The position numbers and the translations under genes were made by a program. A DNA stretch of 41,019 nt from CAUUGB01 sp963544615 (lineage in GTDB: Bacteria > Patescibacteriota > Microgenomatia > UBA1400 > PJMF01): NCBI GenBank assembly GCA_963544615.1, contig CAUUGB010000006.1, positions 1 through 41,019 of the forward strand, written 5' to 3'. The notes under the pieces are model-generated. The model did not search any database and was not told the origin of the DNA. It saw only the letters and a list, made by a program, of their open reading frames with translations. Shown in pieces: positions 14,955 through 23,336 of the stretch (position 1 is the first letter of the stretch; every line of letters begins with the position of its first letter).

Positions 14955-16692
14955 TTTGGCTAAAAAACACTCGCTTTTATGTTTAATTTTACTGTTGGCT
15001 TTTTTGGGGCGTTTGTATCGAGTTAATTATCCTTTAATGGATGCTCATTCTTTTCGTCAGGCAGACACAGCTTCTGTGACCAGAGAGTTTATAGAAAATA
15101 ATTATCCCATTTGGTTGCCACATTATCATGATTTGGGTAATACTCAAAGTGGTCTTTACAATTTGGCAGGTTACCGCATGGTGGAGTTTCCTTTGGTTAA
15201 TTACGCCCTAGCGGCTATTTTTCGCCCTTTTGCCAATTTAGATTTAACCACTGCGAGTAGAATTTTTAGCGCCCTGGCTTCTACTCTGACCGTGGCTTTG
15301 CTTTACGCATTAGTTTGCCGGCGGAGTCAAAACCAAACCCTGGGTTTACTGGCGGCATTAGTGATGGCGCTACTGCCATATGGGATTTATTATGGACGGG
15401 CAGTTTTGCCAGAGCCGTTTCAGTTGACCGCTATTCTTGGGAGCATTCTCTTGTTTGATTTTTATTTAGAAAAACAAACCCATCGATTATATTTTGCCAC
15501 TTTGTTTGCTTTTGCCGCAGCTTTACTCATTAAGCCAACCAGTATTTTCACTTTACCACTTTTTTTGTTGATGGCATGGCAAAAGTATTCCTGGAAAATG
15601 TTTTTTAGTTGGCATTTATATTTATTGGCATTTTTGAGTATTTTGCCAGCTTGCCTTTGGCAGCATTATATCCTCTTTTTTCCCACTGGTATTCCCAATA
15701 CTAGGTGGCTACTTAATGGTGATGGTATTCGTTTTCGTCCTGCTTGGTGGTATTGGTTATTTGTGGTTTATTTGTGGCGTTATTGGTTGGGGTATGGTGG
15801 TATCCTGCTACTTTTACCCGGATGTTTACCAGAAAAATTATCATTAAAATCATTGCGGCTCAAAGGGATGGACTGTTTGTTTTCTGGAGTGACTTTGCTG
15901 CTGTTACTTTTGATGGTAGTAGCTAAATTAGCAGATAAAATAGAGTTTTTGGCGACTTTTTTTGCTCCATTTCAGTCTGAAATGGCAATCATCAAGGTGT
16001 ATTTTCCCTATTTGCTTTTGCTCTGTGTACTCTTTTTGCTCTCAAGATGGCTATTTTTAGTGCATCGCAGCATCAATCGCTTTGAGTGGTGGTTACTTTT
16101 TTGGGGTGGGGGTATTTTTGCTTACCTGAGTGTTTTTGCCACTGGCAATGTGCGTCATGATTATTATCAATATTTAGCTTTACCTTTTGTGTGTATTCTT
16201 TTAGCTCGGGGGATTTTATGGTGGCAGCGAAGGTGTTATCAGGGTGTGGTTGCCAAAGTAAAGGTGAAAAAAATTTATGGTCAGCCTAAACATGCTTATA
16301 AACGCTTTTATCTATTTTTATCGCTTTTGCCTGTGTTGGGGATAACAGTGTTAAGTTGGCATTTTGCTTGGCGTGATAATCAGGGTAAATTTAATGTTAA
16401 TCGTTTTGACCAAGTAAAAATTGCTGCCACTGCTGATAAACTCTTACCACGTGAGGCAGTAGTGATTGCTGACACTTATGGTGATGACACCAATTTTTTA
16501 TTTCAAACCAAGCGACATGGTTTTGCTTCTTTAGTTTCTTTGGAAGAAAAAATTTCTTATGGTGCCACTTATTTAATCAGATGTGAAAAAGATGAGTTAT
16601 TTCAGCAACTCAAAGAGCGCTTTCCCCTCCTTTATGAAGATGAGTGGGGCTATATTTTGTATCTCAAAGAAGCAAGCTCAGCTGCTAAGTAA
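14947..16692 (+). CDS. GT39/ArnT-like membrane glycosyltransferase
   Basis: The 581-residue polytopic protein resembles the PMT/ArnT family, which moves a sugar from a polyprenyl phosphate donor onto lipid or protein outside the membrane. After a first helix it shows HSFRQADTASVTREF, the acidic extracytoplasmic loop with catalytic Asp typical of GT39/GT83 members. Roughly ten to eleven membrane helices follow (for example LLAALVMALLPYGIYYG, and a run near residues 185-235), ending in a soluble C-terminal domain. The ATG at 14947 is chosen over an upstream TTG because GAGG stands 5 nt before it; this overlaps the preceding gene by 8 nt and suggests coupling. Substrate is unknown. Confidence 0.83.
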   Translation: MFSLAKKHSLLCLILLLAFLGRLYRVNYPLMDAHSFRQADTASVTREFIENNYPIWLPHYHDLGNTQSGLYNLAGYRMVEFPLVNYALAAIFRPFANLDLTTASRIFSALASTLTVALLYALVCRRSQNQTLGLLAALVMALLPYGIYYGRAVLPEPFQLTAILGSILLFDFYLEKQTHRLYFATLFAFAAALLIKPTSIFTLPLFLLMAWQKYSWKMFFSWHLYLLAFLSILPACLWQHYILFFPTGIPNTRWLLNGDGIRFRPAWWYWLFVVYLWRYWLGYGGILLLLPGCLPEKLSLKSLRLKGMDCLFSGVTLLLLLLMVVAKLADKIEFLATFFAPFQSEMAIIKVYFPYLLLLCVLFLLSRWLFLVHRSINRFEWWLLFWGGGIFAYLSVFATGNVRHDYYQYLALPFVCILLARGILWWQRRCYQGVVAKVKVKKIYGQPKHAYKRFYLFLSLLPVLGITVLSWHFAWRDNQGKFNVNRFDQVKIAATADKLLPREAVVIADTYGDDTNFLFQTKRHGFASLVSLEEKISYGATYLIRCEKDELFQQLKERFPLLYEDEWGYILYLKEASSAAK

Positions 16693-16710
16693 CCAAAAAC
16701 TAAAGCCTGT

Positions 16711-17922
16711 ATGAAAATTTTAATGCTAACTCCCTATTTGCCTTATCCACTGTTGTCGGGGGGGCAAATTCGTACTTACAATTTGCTGAAAAAAATGTCA
16801 CGTAAACATGAGATTACTTTATTTGCTTTAATTAAAAATAATCAAGAAAAACAATATATTAGTGAACTGAAAAAATATTGCCAAGTAGTGAGGGTATTTA
16901 AGCGCTCCAGCAAACCTTTTACCTGGAGGAATATTTTGCGGACTGCTTTTTCTAGTTATCCTTTTTTGGTGATTAGAAATCATGTGGCTGAGGTGATTAC
17001 GGCGGTGAAACAAGAATTAGCTAATCATCAGTATGATTTAATTCACGCTGAAACTTTTTATATGATGCCTAATATTCCCCAAACTAAAACTCCAGTGCTT
17101 TTGGTGGAACAAACCATTGAATATTTAGGTTATGAAAGCTTTGCTGCCAGTACTCGTTGGCAAATTTTGCGCCCGCTGCTTAACATTGATATTGCTAAAA
17201 TTAAGTATTGGGAAAAATATTATTGGCAAGCCTGCAATCATTTAGTTACCATGAGTGATGATGATAAGCAATTTATTGCTAAACAAATTGGTCAAAAAGA
17301 TAAAATTTCCATTGTGGCCAATGGAGTGGACGCAGCTTGGTTTAGTGAAAAAAAATTTGCTCGAGCTAGGCAGCCAACCCTGCTTTCGGTGGGAACTTTT
17401 AAGTGGCTGCCCAATGTGGAAGCAGTTAAATTTTTAGTGACTAAAGTTTGGCCTAAATTAAAACAACAACGCTTGGATTTGAAACTTTGGATTGTGGGCA
17501 ATGCGCCGACTAAAGAAATTCTCGCTTATCAAAACAGTGATACCCAAATTGAAGTCTCCGGGGGTATTCCCGATATTAGGGAAGCATTTTGCCGGGCACA
17601 TATTTTGCTAGCCCCAGTTTTTTCTGGTAAAGGTACTCGCTACAAAATTTTAGAAGCAATGGCCAGCGGTTTGCCAGTGATAGCCACCTCAACTGCGGTC
17701 GAGGGTTTGGGAGTACGCGATGGGGTGGAAGTAGTTGTGGCCGATACTGCTGACAAAATGGCTACCGCTGCTTTGGAGCTTTTGCAAAATAGAGCCAAAC
17801 AGCAGAGTTTAGCTAGTCAAGGTAAAAAATTTGTCCAAACTCATTATGATTGGAATTTAATTGCTGCCGAGCTAGATCAGGTTTATCAAAACTTGGGAAA
17901 AAAACTTTATGAAAAAACATAG
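16711..17922 (+). CDS. Glycosyltransferase family 4/1 (GT-B)
   Basis: A 403-residue cytoplasmic GT-B transferase. The N-terminal Rossmann domain opens KILMLTPYLPYPLLSGGQ, the acceptor-side glycine loop typical of GT4 proteins, and the C-terminal domain shows LLSVGTFKWLPNVEAVKFL. Its donor-binding region reads GKGTRYKILEAMASGLPVIA and EGLGVRDGVEVVV, with the conserved Glu in the KILEAMA helix. It most resembles sugar transferases that extend lipid-linked glycans. It lies 18 nt after the ArnT-like gene and overlaps the next GT2 gene by 14 nt, so the three are probably one transcript. No Shine-Dalgarno sequence is obvious. Sugar specificity cannot be inferred. Confidence 0.92.
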   Translation: MKILMLTPYLPYPLLSGGQIRTYNLLKKMSRKHEITLFALIKNNQEKQYISELKKYCQVVRVFKRSSKPFTWRNILRTAFSSYPFLVIRNHVAEVITAVKQELANHQYDLIHAETFYMMPNIPQTKTPVLLVEQTIEYLGYESFAASTRWQILRPLLNIDIAKIKYWEKYYWQACNHLVTMSDDDKQFIAKQIGQKDKISIVANGVDAAWFSEKKFARARQPTLLSVGTFKWLPNVEAVKFLVTKVWPKLKQQRLDLKLWIVGNAPTKEILAYQNSDTQIEVSGGIPDIREAFCRAHILLAPVFSGKGTRYKILEAMASGLPVIATSTAVEGLGVRDGVEVVVADTADKMATAALELLQNRAKQQSLASQGKKFVQTHYDWNLIAAELDQVYQNLGKKLYEKT

Positions 17923-18787
17923 TTTAGATATTGTGCTGCTAAGTTATAACGGTAGTTTTTGGTTAAAAAAAACCCTGTTATCACTCAAGAAATATTATCT
18001 GCGCCGTACCACTAATCAGGTGCGAGTGTGGTTGGTAGATAACGCTAGTAGTGATGATTCAGTGGCAATGACTAAAAAAGAATTTCCTTTTGTCAAAATT
18101 ATTCTCTCCCCCACTAATGTAGGCTTTGCTGCCGGTAATAATTTGGCACTTAAAAAAGTCACTGGTGAATATGTGCTGCTTTTGAATACTGACACTCAAT
18201 TAGATGAGCGCAGTCATATCGACGAGCTGATTGCTTATTTAGATAGACACAAAGACGTGGGGATGATTGGTCCTAAATTGCTTTTAACTGGAGGACAACT
18301 AGATCCAGCTTGTCATCGGGGTGAGCCTACTCCTTGGGCGAGTTTTTGCTATTTTTCTGGACTGGAAAAACTTTTTCCTCATTGGCGCATTTTTAGTGCT
18401 TATCATCGCTATGATTTGGATTTGGATACTTGTCATGAAATTGAGGCTATTTCTGGGGCAGCCATGTTGGTGGCCAAACATGCTATGGACAAAGTAGGTC
18501 TCTTGGATGAAAACTTTTTTCTTTATGCTGAGGATTTAGATTGGGCGCACCGTTTTCGCGACCAAGGTTACAAAATTGTTTATTATCCTCAAGTAGTAAT
18601 TATTCACCACAAAAATAAATCTGGCATTGCTAATCAAGACGCTAAAATTAAGGGCAAATCGAAAGCATATTTTTATGACACTATGCTCCAGTATTATGAT
18701 AAATATTATGCTAGGCACTATCCTAAATTTTTTCGCACTTTGGTTAAAACTGCCTTGTTTATTAAGCGAGGTGGCTTAACTTCTTGA
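17909..18787 (+). CDS. Glycosyltransferase family 2
   Basis: The 292-residue GT-A enzyme is a close structural relative of the first gene of the locus. It has DIVLLSYNGSFWLKKTL at the N-terminus, WLVDNASSDDSV, the NVGFAAGNNLAL segment, LLLNTDTQLDE as DxD-type metal site and FFLYAEDLDWAHRF as catalytic acidic segment. Unlike the first gene it lacks an obvious C-terminal membrane helix, although the tail is basic. The start overlaps the GT4 gene by 14 nt, implying coupled translation. It is the last gene of the glycan locus. The two GT2 proteins probably add different sugars or act at different steps. Confidence 0.92.
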   Translation: MKKHSLDIVLLSYNGSFWLKKTLLSLKKYYLRRTTNQVRVWLVDNASSDDSVAMTKKEFPFVKIILSPTNVGFAAGNNLALKKVTGEYVLLLNTDTQLDERSHIDELIAYLDRHKDVGMIGPKLLLTGGQLDPACHRGEPTPWASFCYFSGLEKLFPHWRIFSAYHRYDLDLDTCHEIEAISGAAMLVAKHAMDKVGLLDENFFLYAEDLDWAHRFRDQGYKIVYYPQVVIIHHKNKSGIANQDAKIKGKSKAYFYDTMLQYYDKYYARHYPKFFRTLVKTALFIKRGGLTS

Positions 18788-18789
18788 GC

Positions 18790-18825
18790 AGTTGGTAAGC
18801 TTTAATGCTTTAACACCTTTTTAGA
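18790..18825 (+). terminator. Possible weak terminator after the glycan locus
   Basis: An imperfect AAGC/GCTT-centred hairpin (GGTAAGC with GCTTTAACACC) is followed by TTTTT. Pairing is poor, so this is only a candidate. Confidence 0.25.
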
Positions 18826-18897
18826 TGATACGGCTTTTGCTTTACTTGTTATTGGAAGTTAGGTCTAATTACTGAGAAGAAATAGGTATGAAATAAG

Positions 18898-19499
18898 ATG
18901 TTAAAAAAAATTTTTTTCTCACTACTAATGAATTTAAATTCAAACAGTTTTTGTCTGTGGTAGACTTATTAGGATTTAATAAATATGTGTTTGAGCAGTT
19001 AAAAACAGAAACTGTAGAAATTCAAGCAGAAAATAATGAACAAGTAGCCAACTATTCTAGCAAATGGGCGGCAAATAAGTTTAATCTCCCCATCATCAAA
19101 GAAGATGTGGGCTTATACATTGATGCTCTCGATGGTTTTCCAGGGCCGTATCTGGCACAAATTGAAAAACAGCTTAAGTCAGTTGGATACTTAAAACTTT
19201 TAGAAAAAAGTAATAATCGTCAGGCACATTGGCTGTATAGTGTGAGTTTTTGTCAGCCAAAACAAGAACCAATAGTGTTTTCAACTATTCAAGAGGGCGT
19301 AATTGCCCACAAAGCCAAAGGTAGTGGTGGTTCATTTACTGACAAAATTTTTATTCAACAAAATGAAACTAAAACTATTGGTGAACTTCTAGCAGAGAAC
19401 AAATATCAGCGCAATAATGAGCATTATCAAAAACTCCTTTGCTATTTACAATTGACCAACCTCAAACACATTTCGGACTATAAACCTATAGGTTTATAA
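18898..19499 (+). CDS. Divergent RdgB/Ham1-like protein with apparent 5' frameshift
   Basis: From 18951 on, the frame encodes a Ham1-fold protein: KWAANKFNLPIIKEDVGL followed by YIDALDGFPGPYL is the family's catalytic Asp and substrate loop, and GGSFTDKIFI replaces the usual GGFGYDPIF. The N-terminal strand is also present in the same frame upstream of 18951 as TTNEFKFKQFL (18921-18953), but no start codon exists there. The ATG at 18898 is one base out of phase, with an A8T7 run between. One extra T would join MLKKIFFL to TTNEFKF and rebuild a normal N-terminus. The usual C-terminal SHR is missing (NNEHYQKLL instead). Either a sequencing or assembly error, slippage, or a decaying gene. It is shorter and more diverged than the copy at 11578 and closer in pattern to archaeal-type Ham1. 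Confidence 0.7.
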
Positions 19500-19616
19500 G
19501 AAAGGATAGTCATGGGAGTTAATACTTTTAGACTATGTTAAGGGAGGATTAAATTAGCTGAGTTCTACAAATTATGAGGAAAATATTTGCTGAAATGTAG
19601 CGAGGTTGATTATGAT

Positions 19617-19645
19617 TTGCTTAGCTAGTGTCTTTGAGATATAAT
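19617..19645 (+). promoter_or_regulatory. Promoter of the beta-propeller gene
   Basis: TTGCTT (19617-19622), a 17-nt spacer and TATAAT (19640-19645) end 11 nt before the ATG. The predicted leader is about 5 nt, with no Shine-Dalgarno sequence. Confidence 0.7.
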
Positions 19646-19656
19646 TAACAACGACA

Positions 19657-21714
19657 ATGGTAGCTCACCGGCAAAATAAATCTAGGCGAAAAATATGGTG
19701 GTGGGTTTTATTGCTGCTATTTTTAATTTTGTTTATTTGGCTTTCTTGGTGGTATTGCCATAGTCAGCAAGTACTTAAAGTTGTGGGGAGCCAACAGCAT
19801 TTGTCAGCTTTACTGCAACAAAACCAGCGTTGGCAAAACTCGTCACGACCACCATGGGGGTTGCTGCTGCTTTCGCCGGCGCTCTTGCCAGTAGCTGCTC
19901 TTGATATTTTGCAGGCTGCTTTCTTACCTAGTTATTTTGATTATAGGGATACTGCTTGGTCAAAAGAAGTCCTGCCACCATCATCGTTGGTTGTTGATTA
20001 TCAACAAAAGCATTTTGACAATAGTAAGGAAGTGAGAGCAACATCGCTGCCGGAAAAAAATACCGATTATGCCACTACCAATTTGCAAGTTGCCAATGTT
20101 GATGAAGCTGATATTGTTAAAACAGACGGTAATTATCTTTATTCTTTGTCTGAGGATGAGGTAATTATTACCGATGTGCGTCAAACTCAAGCTCCCCAGA
20201 TTGCTGCCAAACTTAAATTAACTCACGCTGCTATTGTCGAAGATTTATTTTTATGGGCACATTTATTGGTAGCGGTGGGTACTAATCCTGGAGTTGAGGG
20301 GACGGTAGTAAATATTTATAATTTGCAGACGTTGCCCGAGGTAAAGTTAGTGAAACAATTTACTCTCAAGCAGCGGTATTTTACTGCTCGGATTACTGGT
20401 GACAAACTTTATGTTTTAGCTAAAGATAGTTTAAGGAGTGATGACTTTTTAGCAAGCCTTGCTTATAGTGATAATGAGACTCAGTTGCAACTAGCTTACA
20501 GTAAACTTTACCATCTACCTGATTTAGCTACCAATGTCTTAAGTGTGGTGGCCACTTTAGATTTGCACTCCTTATCTACGGTGCAGGTGCACGGTTATTT
20601 GCTTGATTTGCAGCAAGCTTATGTTTCGCCGGAGCATCTTTATTTAATTTCTCAAGATAATCATAGTCATGATTTGTTTTGGGGAAATTTTGTCGCCACC
20701 AGTAAAACTTTGTTTACCTGGAAGGGGGTGTGGGGAGTGCAACTTGGCTCAGTAATGCATCCCGATAGACTCAGGCGCAGTCAAGTATACAAGTTTAAGT
20801 TAGCTGATGAATTGATTTTTGTTGGTCGGCTGGCAACTTGGGGAGAAAGTTTAAATCAATTTTCTTTTGATGAGGACAGTGAGGGTAATTTTCGCTTAGC
20901 TTTAAATTATCAGCAAGACAATCATCAGGCTACTAAAATAGAGATTTATGACCAACATTTGCACTTGCTCGGGTCGCTGAATAATTTAGCTCCTGGGGAG
21001 AGAATGTATGCTGCTCGCTTTATTGGTAATCGGGTTTATTTAGTCACCTATAAAACTATGGATCCACTGTTTGTGGTAGATTTGGCTAACAAATACGCAC
21101 CCAAGGTATTAGGTGAGTTAAAAATTCCCGGTTACAGCACTTATTTACATCCTTATGATGATAATCATTTATTAGGTTTTGGGATTAGCACTACTGAGCA
21201 TATTGATCGTGACGATCAAGGTAGAGTGCTAAGTACCAGCGCCACTCGTGACAAAGTTAAAATTGCTTTGTTTGATGTCAGCAATGTCGCTCAACCCAAA
21301 GAGTTGGCAGTGACTACCATTGGCGATAGTTATACTTCCTCTAGTGTACTCACCAATCACAAAGCGCTGTTGTTTTCTCGGGAAAAAAATTTGTTAGCAA
21401 TTCCGGTCAATAATTACCGCGATGCTGATAACCGTGCTGGGTCAAGTGTGGCGGAGGGTTATTGGGTATATCACCTCAACTTAAAAGATGGCTTTAAGTT
21501 TAAGGGAGCTGTTGTTCACGATGAAGTTTGGTGTCAGTCACCAAGATTGCTGCGCGGAGTTTATATTCGCAATAATCTTTACACTCTTTCTTCAGCCATG
21601 CTAAAAATTAACAGTTTAGCTGATTTACAAGAATTGGCAACTTTAACTTTTGGTGCCAAGAAACAGTGCCCCAGTGGTACTGACGAGGTTTTAATTAAGC
21701 AACCAGAAAGATAA
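19657..21714 (+). CDS. Membrane-anchored beta-propeller protein (PF09826 type)
   Basis: The 685-residue protein starts with a basic segment and one hydrophobic helix (about residues 12-33, VLLLLFLILFIWLSWW), giving a type II anchor, then an extracytoplasmic domain. It carries the family signature of secreted beta-propeller proteins: TTNLQVANVDEADIVKTDG followed by YLYSLSEDEVIITD. Repeated blade-like segments follow, such as RITGDKLYVLAKD, RFIGNRVYLVTYKTMDPL with FVVDLANKYAPKVLG, and YLHPYDDNHLLGFG. Homologues are found in many bacteria and archaea without a settled function; a scaffold or binding role at the cell surface is likely. The next gene, a small DUF4190 membrane protein, starts 1 nt after its stop, so the pair is co-transcribed. 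Confidence 0.88.
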   Translation: MVAHRQNKSRRKIWWWVLLLLFLILFIWLSWWYCHSQQVLKVVGSQQHLSALLQQNQRWQNSSRPPWGLLLLSPALLPVAALDILQAAFLPSYFDYRDTAWSKEVLPPSSLVVDYQQKHFDNSKEVRATSLPEKNTDYATTNLQVANVDEADIVKTDGNYLYSLSEDEVIITDVRQTQAPQIAAKLKLTHAAIVEDLFLWAHLLVAVGTNPGVEGTVVNIYNLQTLPEVKLVKQFTLKQRYFTARITGDKLYVLAKDSLRSDDFLASLAYSDNETQLQLAYSKLYHLPDLATNVLSVVATLDLHSLSTVQVHGYLLDLQQAYVSPEHLYLISQDNHSHDLFWGNFVATSKTLFTWKGVWGVQLGSVMHPDRLRRSQVYKFKLADELIFVGRLATWGESLNQFSFDEDSEGNFRLALNYQQDNHQATKIEIYDQHLHLLGSLNNLAPGERMYAARFIGNRVYLVTYKTMDPLFVVDLANKYAPKVLGELKIPGYSTYLHPYDDNHLLGFGISTTEHIDRDDQGRVLSTSATRDKVKIALFDVSNVAQPKELAVTTIGDSYTSSSVLTNHKALLFSREKNLLAIPVNNYRDADNRAGSSVAEGYWVYHLNLKDGFKFKGAVVHDEVWCQSPRLLRGVYIRNNLYTLSSAMLKINSLADLQELATLTFGAKKQCPSGTDEVLIKQPER

Positions 21715-21715
21715 T

Positions 21716-21994
21716 ATGACTAAAACAGCTCAAAGATATGTGATGTCAGCCAATCAATCTGCCAGTGGTGTGGCTGGCTTTGTTTGCGGTTTGCTGGCAG
21801 TAATTTTTTGTTCGCTATTTTATCTGGGTTTACCTTTGGGTATTTTGGGAATTAGTTTAGGGGTAAAAAGTGTCCATTTATCCGGTTCACGCTTGGGTAA
21901 AGCGGGAATTATTCTTGGGATTATTGGTTTAAGTTTCACCTGTTTAATTTATGTGTTGGCTTTATTGCTAATTTTGTTTGCTAATTGGCTCTAA
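21716..21994 (+). CDS. DUF4190 small membrane protein
   Basis: The 92-residue protein has two long hydrophobic helices (about residues 16-48 and 60-90) separated by a short loop KSVHLSGSRLGKAG. The pattern GVAGFVCGLLAVIF, then LPLGILGISLGVKS, then GIILGIIGL is that of DUF4190 proteins, which occur as small membrane components next to secretion or surface genes. Its ATG follows the stop of the beta-propeller gene by a single base, which indicates one transcript and possibly one complex. Function is unknown. Its downstream neighbour enolase has a separate promoter that starts 40 nt after its stop. Confidence 0.82.
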   Translation: MTKTAQRYVMSANQSASGVAGFVCGLLAVIFCSLFYLGLPLGILGISLGVKSVHLSGSRLGKAGIILGIIGLSFTCLIYVLALLLILFANWL

Positions 21995-22033
21995 GTTTTT
22001 TTGGCAGTTAATTCTGGTGATTGTGAGAGTTTT

Positions 22034-22042
22034 TGGTATAAT
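22034..22042 (+). promoter_or_regulatory. Extended -10 promoter of eno
   Basis: TGGTATAAT is an extended -10 element ending 10 nt before the enolase ATG. There is no convincing -35 and no Shine-Dalgarno sequence, so the predicted leader is about 4 nt. Confidence 0.65.
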
Positions 22043-22052
22043 TGGTTTTAAG

Positions 22053-23336
22053 ATGACAAAAATTAAATCACTTTGGGGTTTGGAAGTTTTAGATTCGCGG
22101 GGTAATCCTACAGTACAAGCAAATTTACAATTAGATGATGACCAGGTGGTGACGGCGCTGGTACCTTCTGGGGCGAGCACTGGTGAGCATGAAGCATTAG
22201 AATTGCGTGATGGTGACCCTAAGCGTTATGGTGGTTTAGGGGTGCAAAAAGCTTTAGCTAATTTGCAAGAGAAAATTGCCCCTGCTTTGGTAGGTAAAGA
22301 TCCCACCAAACAGCAAGAGTTAGATGACCTGATGATTAATCTTGATGGTACACCCGATAAAAGTAATTTGGGAGCCAATGCTATTTTAGCAGCTTCGATG
22401 GCAATTACTCGTGCTGGAGCACTAGCAGTTAATTTGCCACTTTACGCTTATATTGGCACTTTTTTTGCTTTTGACCCTCAGGGAGAATTTATTTTACCCC
22501 TGCCGATGATGAATGTCCTCAATGGTGGCAAGCATGCCAAAAATTCCATTGATATGCAAGAGTTGATGATTTCTCCTCAGGGCTTGGATAGTTTTCCCGA
22601 AGTCATTAGAGCTGGGAGCGAAATTTTTCACACTTTGGGTAAAATTTTAGCCCAGCGTGGTTTGGCAACTACGGTGGGTGATGAGGGTGGCTATGCGCCC
22701 CGCATGGACAGTCATGCCCAAGCGCTAGATTTACTAGTACAGGCGATTGCTGAGGCGGGCTATACTCCTGGTGAGCAAGTGCGTCTCGCTCTAGATCCAG
22801 CAGCCAGCGAGTTTTTTGATGAGCATGGTCTTTATCACTTAAGTGTGGAACATCGGCAATTAAAGAGTGAAGAGATGATCGCGTTTTATCAGCGCCTGGT
22901 AAATGATTATCCGATTTATTCCCTTGAGGACGGGTTGGCTCAAGATGATTGGCAATCCTGGAGCAAACTCAACAGTTTGTTAGGTGACAAATTGCAACTG
23001 GTGGGTGATGATTTATTAGTTACTAATGTTGCCAGACTGCAAACCGCTATTAATAGGCACGCTTGTAATAGTATTTTAATTAAGGTTAATCAAATCGGCA
23101 GTGTTTCCGAAAGTTTGGCAGCCATTAAATTAGCTAAACAACATGGCTTTACTAGTGTGATTTCGCATCGTTCTGGTGAAACTGAGGATACTTTTGTGGC
23201 CGATTTAGCTGTTGGCTCGGGTGTGGGGCAAATTAAAACTGGTTCACTCTCCCGCAGTGAGAGAGTGGCCAAATATAACCGTTTGCTGCAAATTAATCAA
23301 GAGCTGGGAGAGCGGGCTCGTTTAGCTAAGTTATGA
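22053..23336 (+). CDS. eno: Enolase
   Basis: Converts 2-phosphoglycerate to phosphoenolpyruvate in glycolysis. The 427-residue protein contains LEVLDSRGNPTVQ at the N-terminus, VPSGASTGEHEALELRDGD with the mobile loop, TVGDEGGYAPRM with catalytic Glu, the metal ligands in LALDPAASEFF, YSLEDGLAQDDW and LVGDDLLVTN, the catalytic Lys in ILIKVNQIGSVSE, and the signature SHRSGETEDTFVADLAVG. The frame stays open to a TTG 25 codons upstream, but the enolase N-terminus aligns with the ATG at 22053, which is also where the promoter points. The stop codon overlaps the next ATG (ATGA). Confidence 0.97.
   Translation: MTKIKSLWGLEVLDSRGNPTVQANLQLDDDQVVTALVPSGASTGEHEALELRDGDPKRYGGLGVQKALANLQEKIAPALVGKDPTKQQELDDLMINLDGTPDKSNLGANAILAASMAITRAGALAVNLPLYAYIGTFFAFDPQGEFILPLPMMNVLNGGKHAKNSIDMQELMISPQGLDSFPEVIRAGSEIFHTLGKILAQRGLATTVGDEGGYAPRMDSHAQALDLLVQAIAEAGYTPGEQVRLALDPAASEFFDEHGLYHLSVEHRQLKSEEMIAFYQRLVNDYPIYSLEDGLAQDDWQSWSKLNSLLGDKLQLVGDDLLVTNVARLQTAINRHACNSILIKVNQIGSVSESLAAIKLAKQHGFTSVISHRSGETEDTFVADLAVGSGVGQIKTGSLSRSERVAKYNRLLQINQELGERARLAKL

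Noticed and set aside
19500..19535. ATAGTC/GACTAT inverted repeat after the second Ham1 gene as a terminator
   Set aside because: It has a 6-bp stem with a long loop and is followed by a G/A-rich stretch instead of a T-tract.
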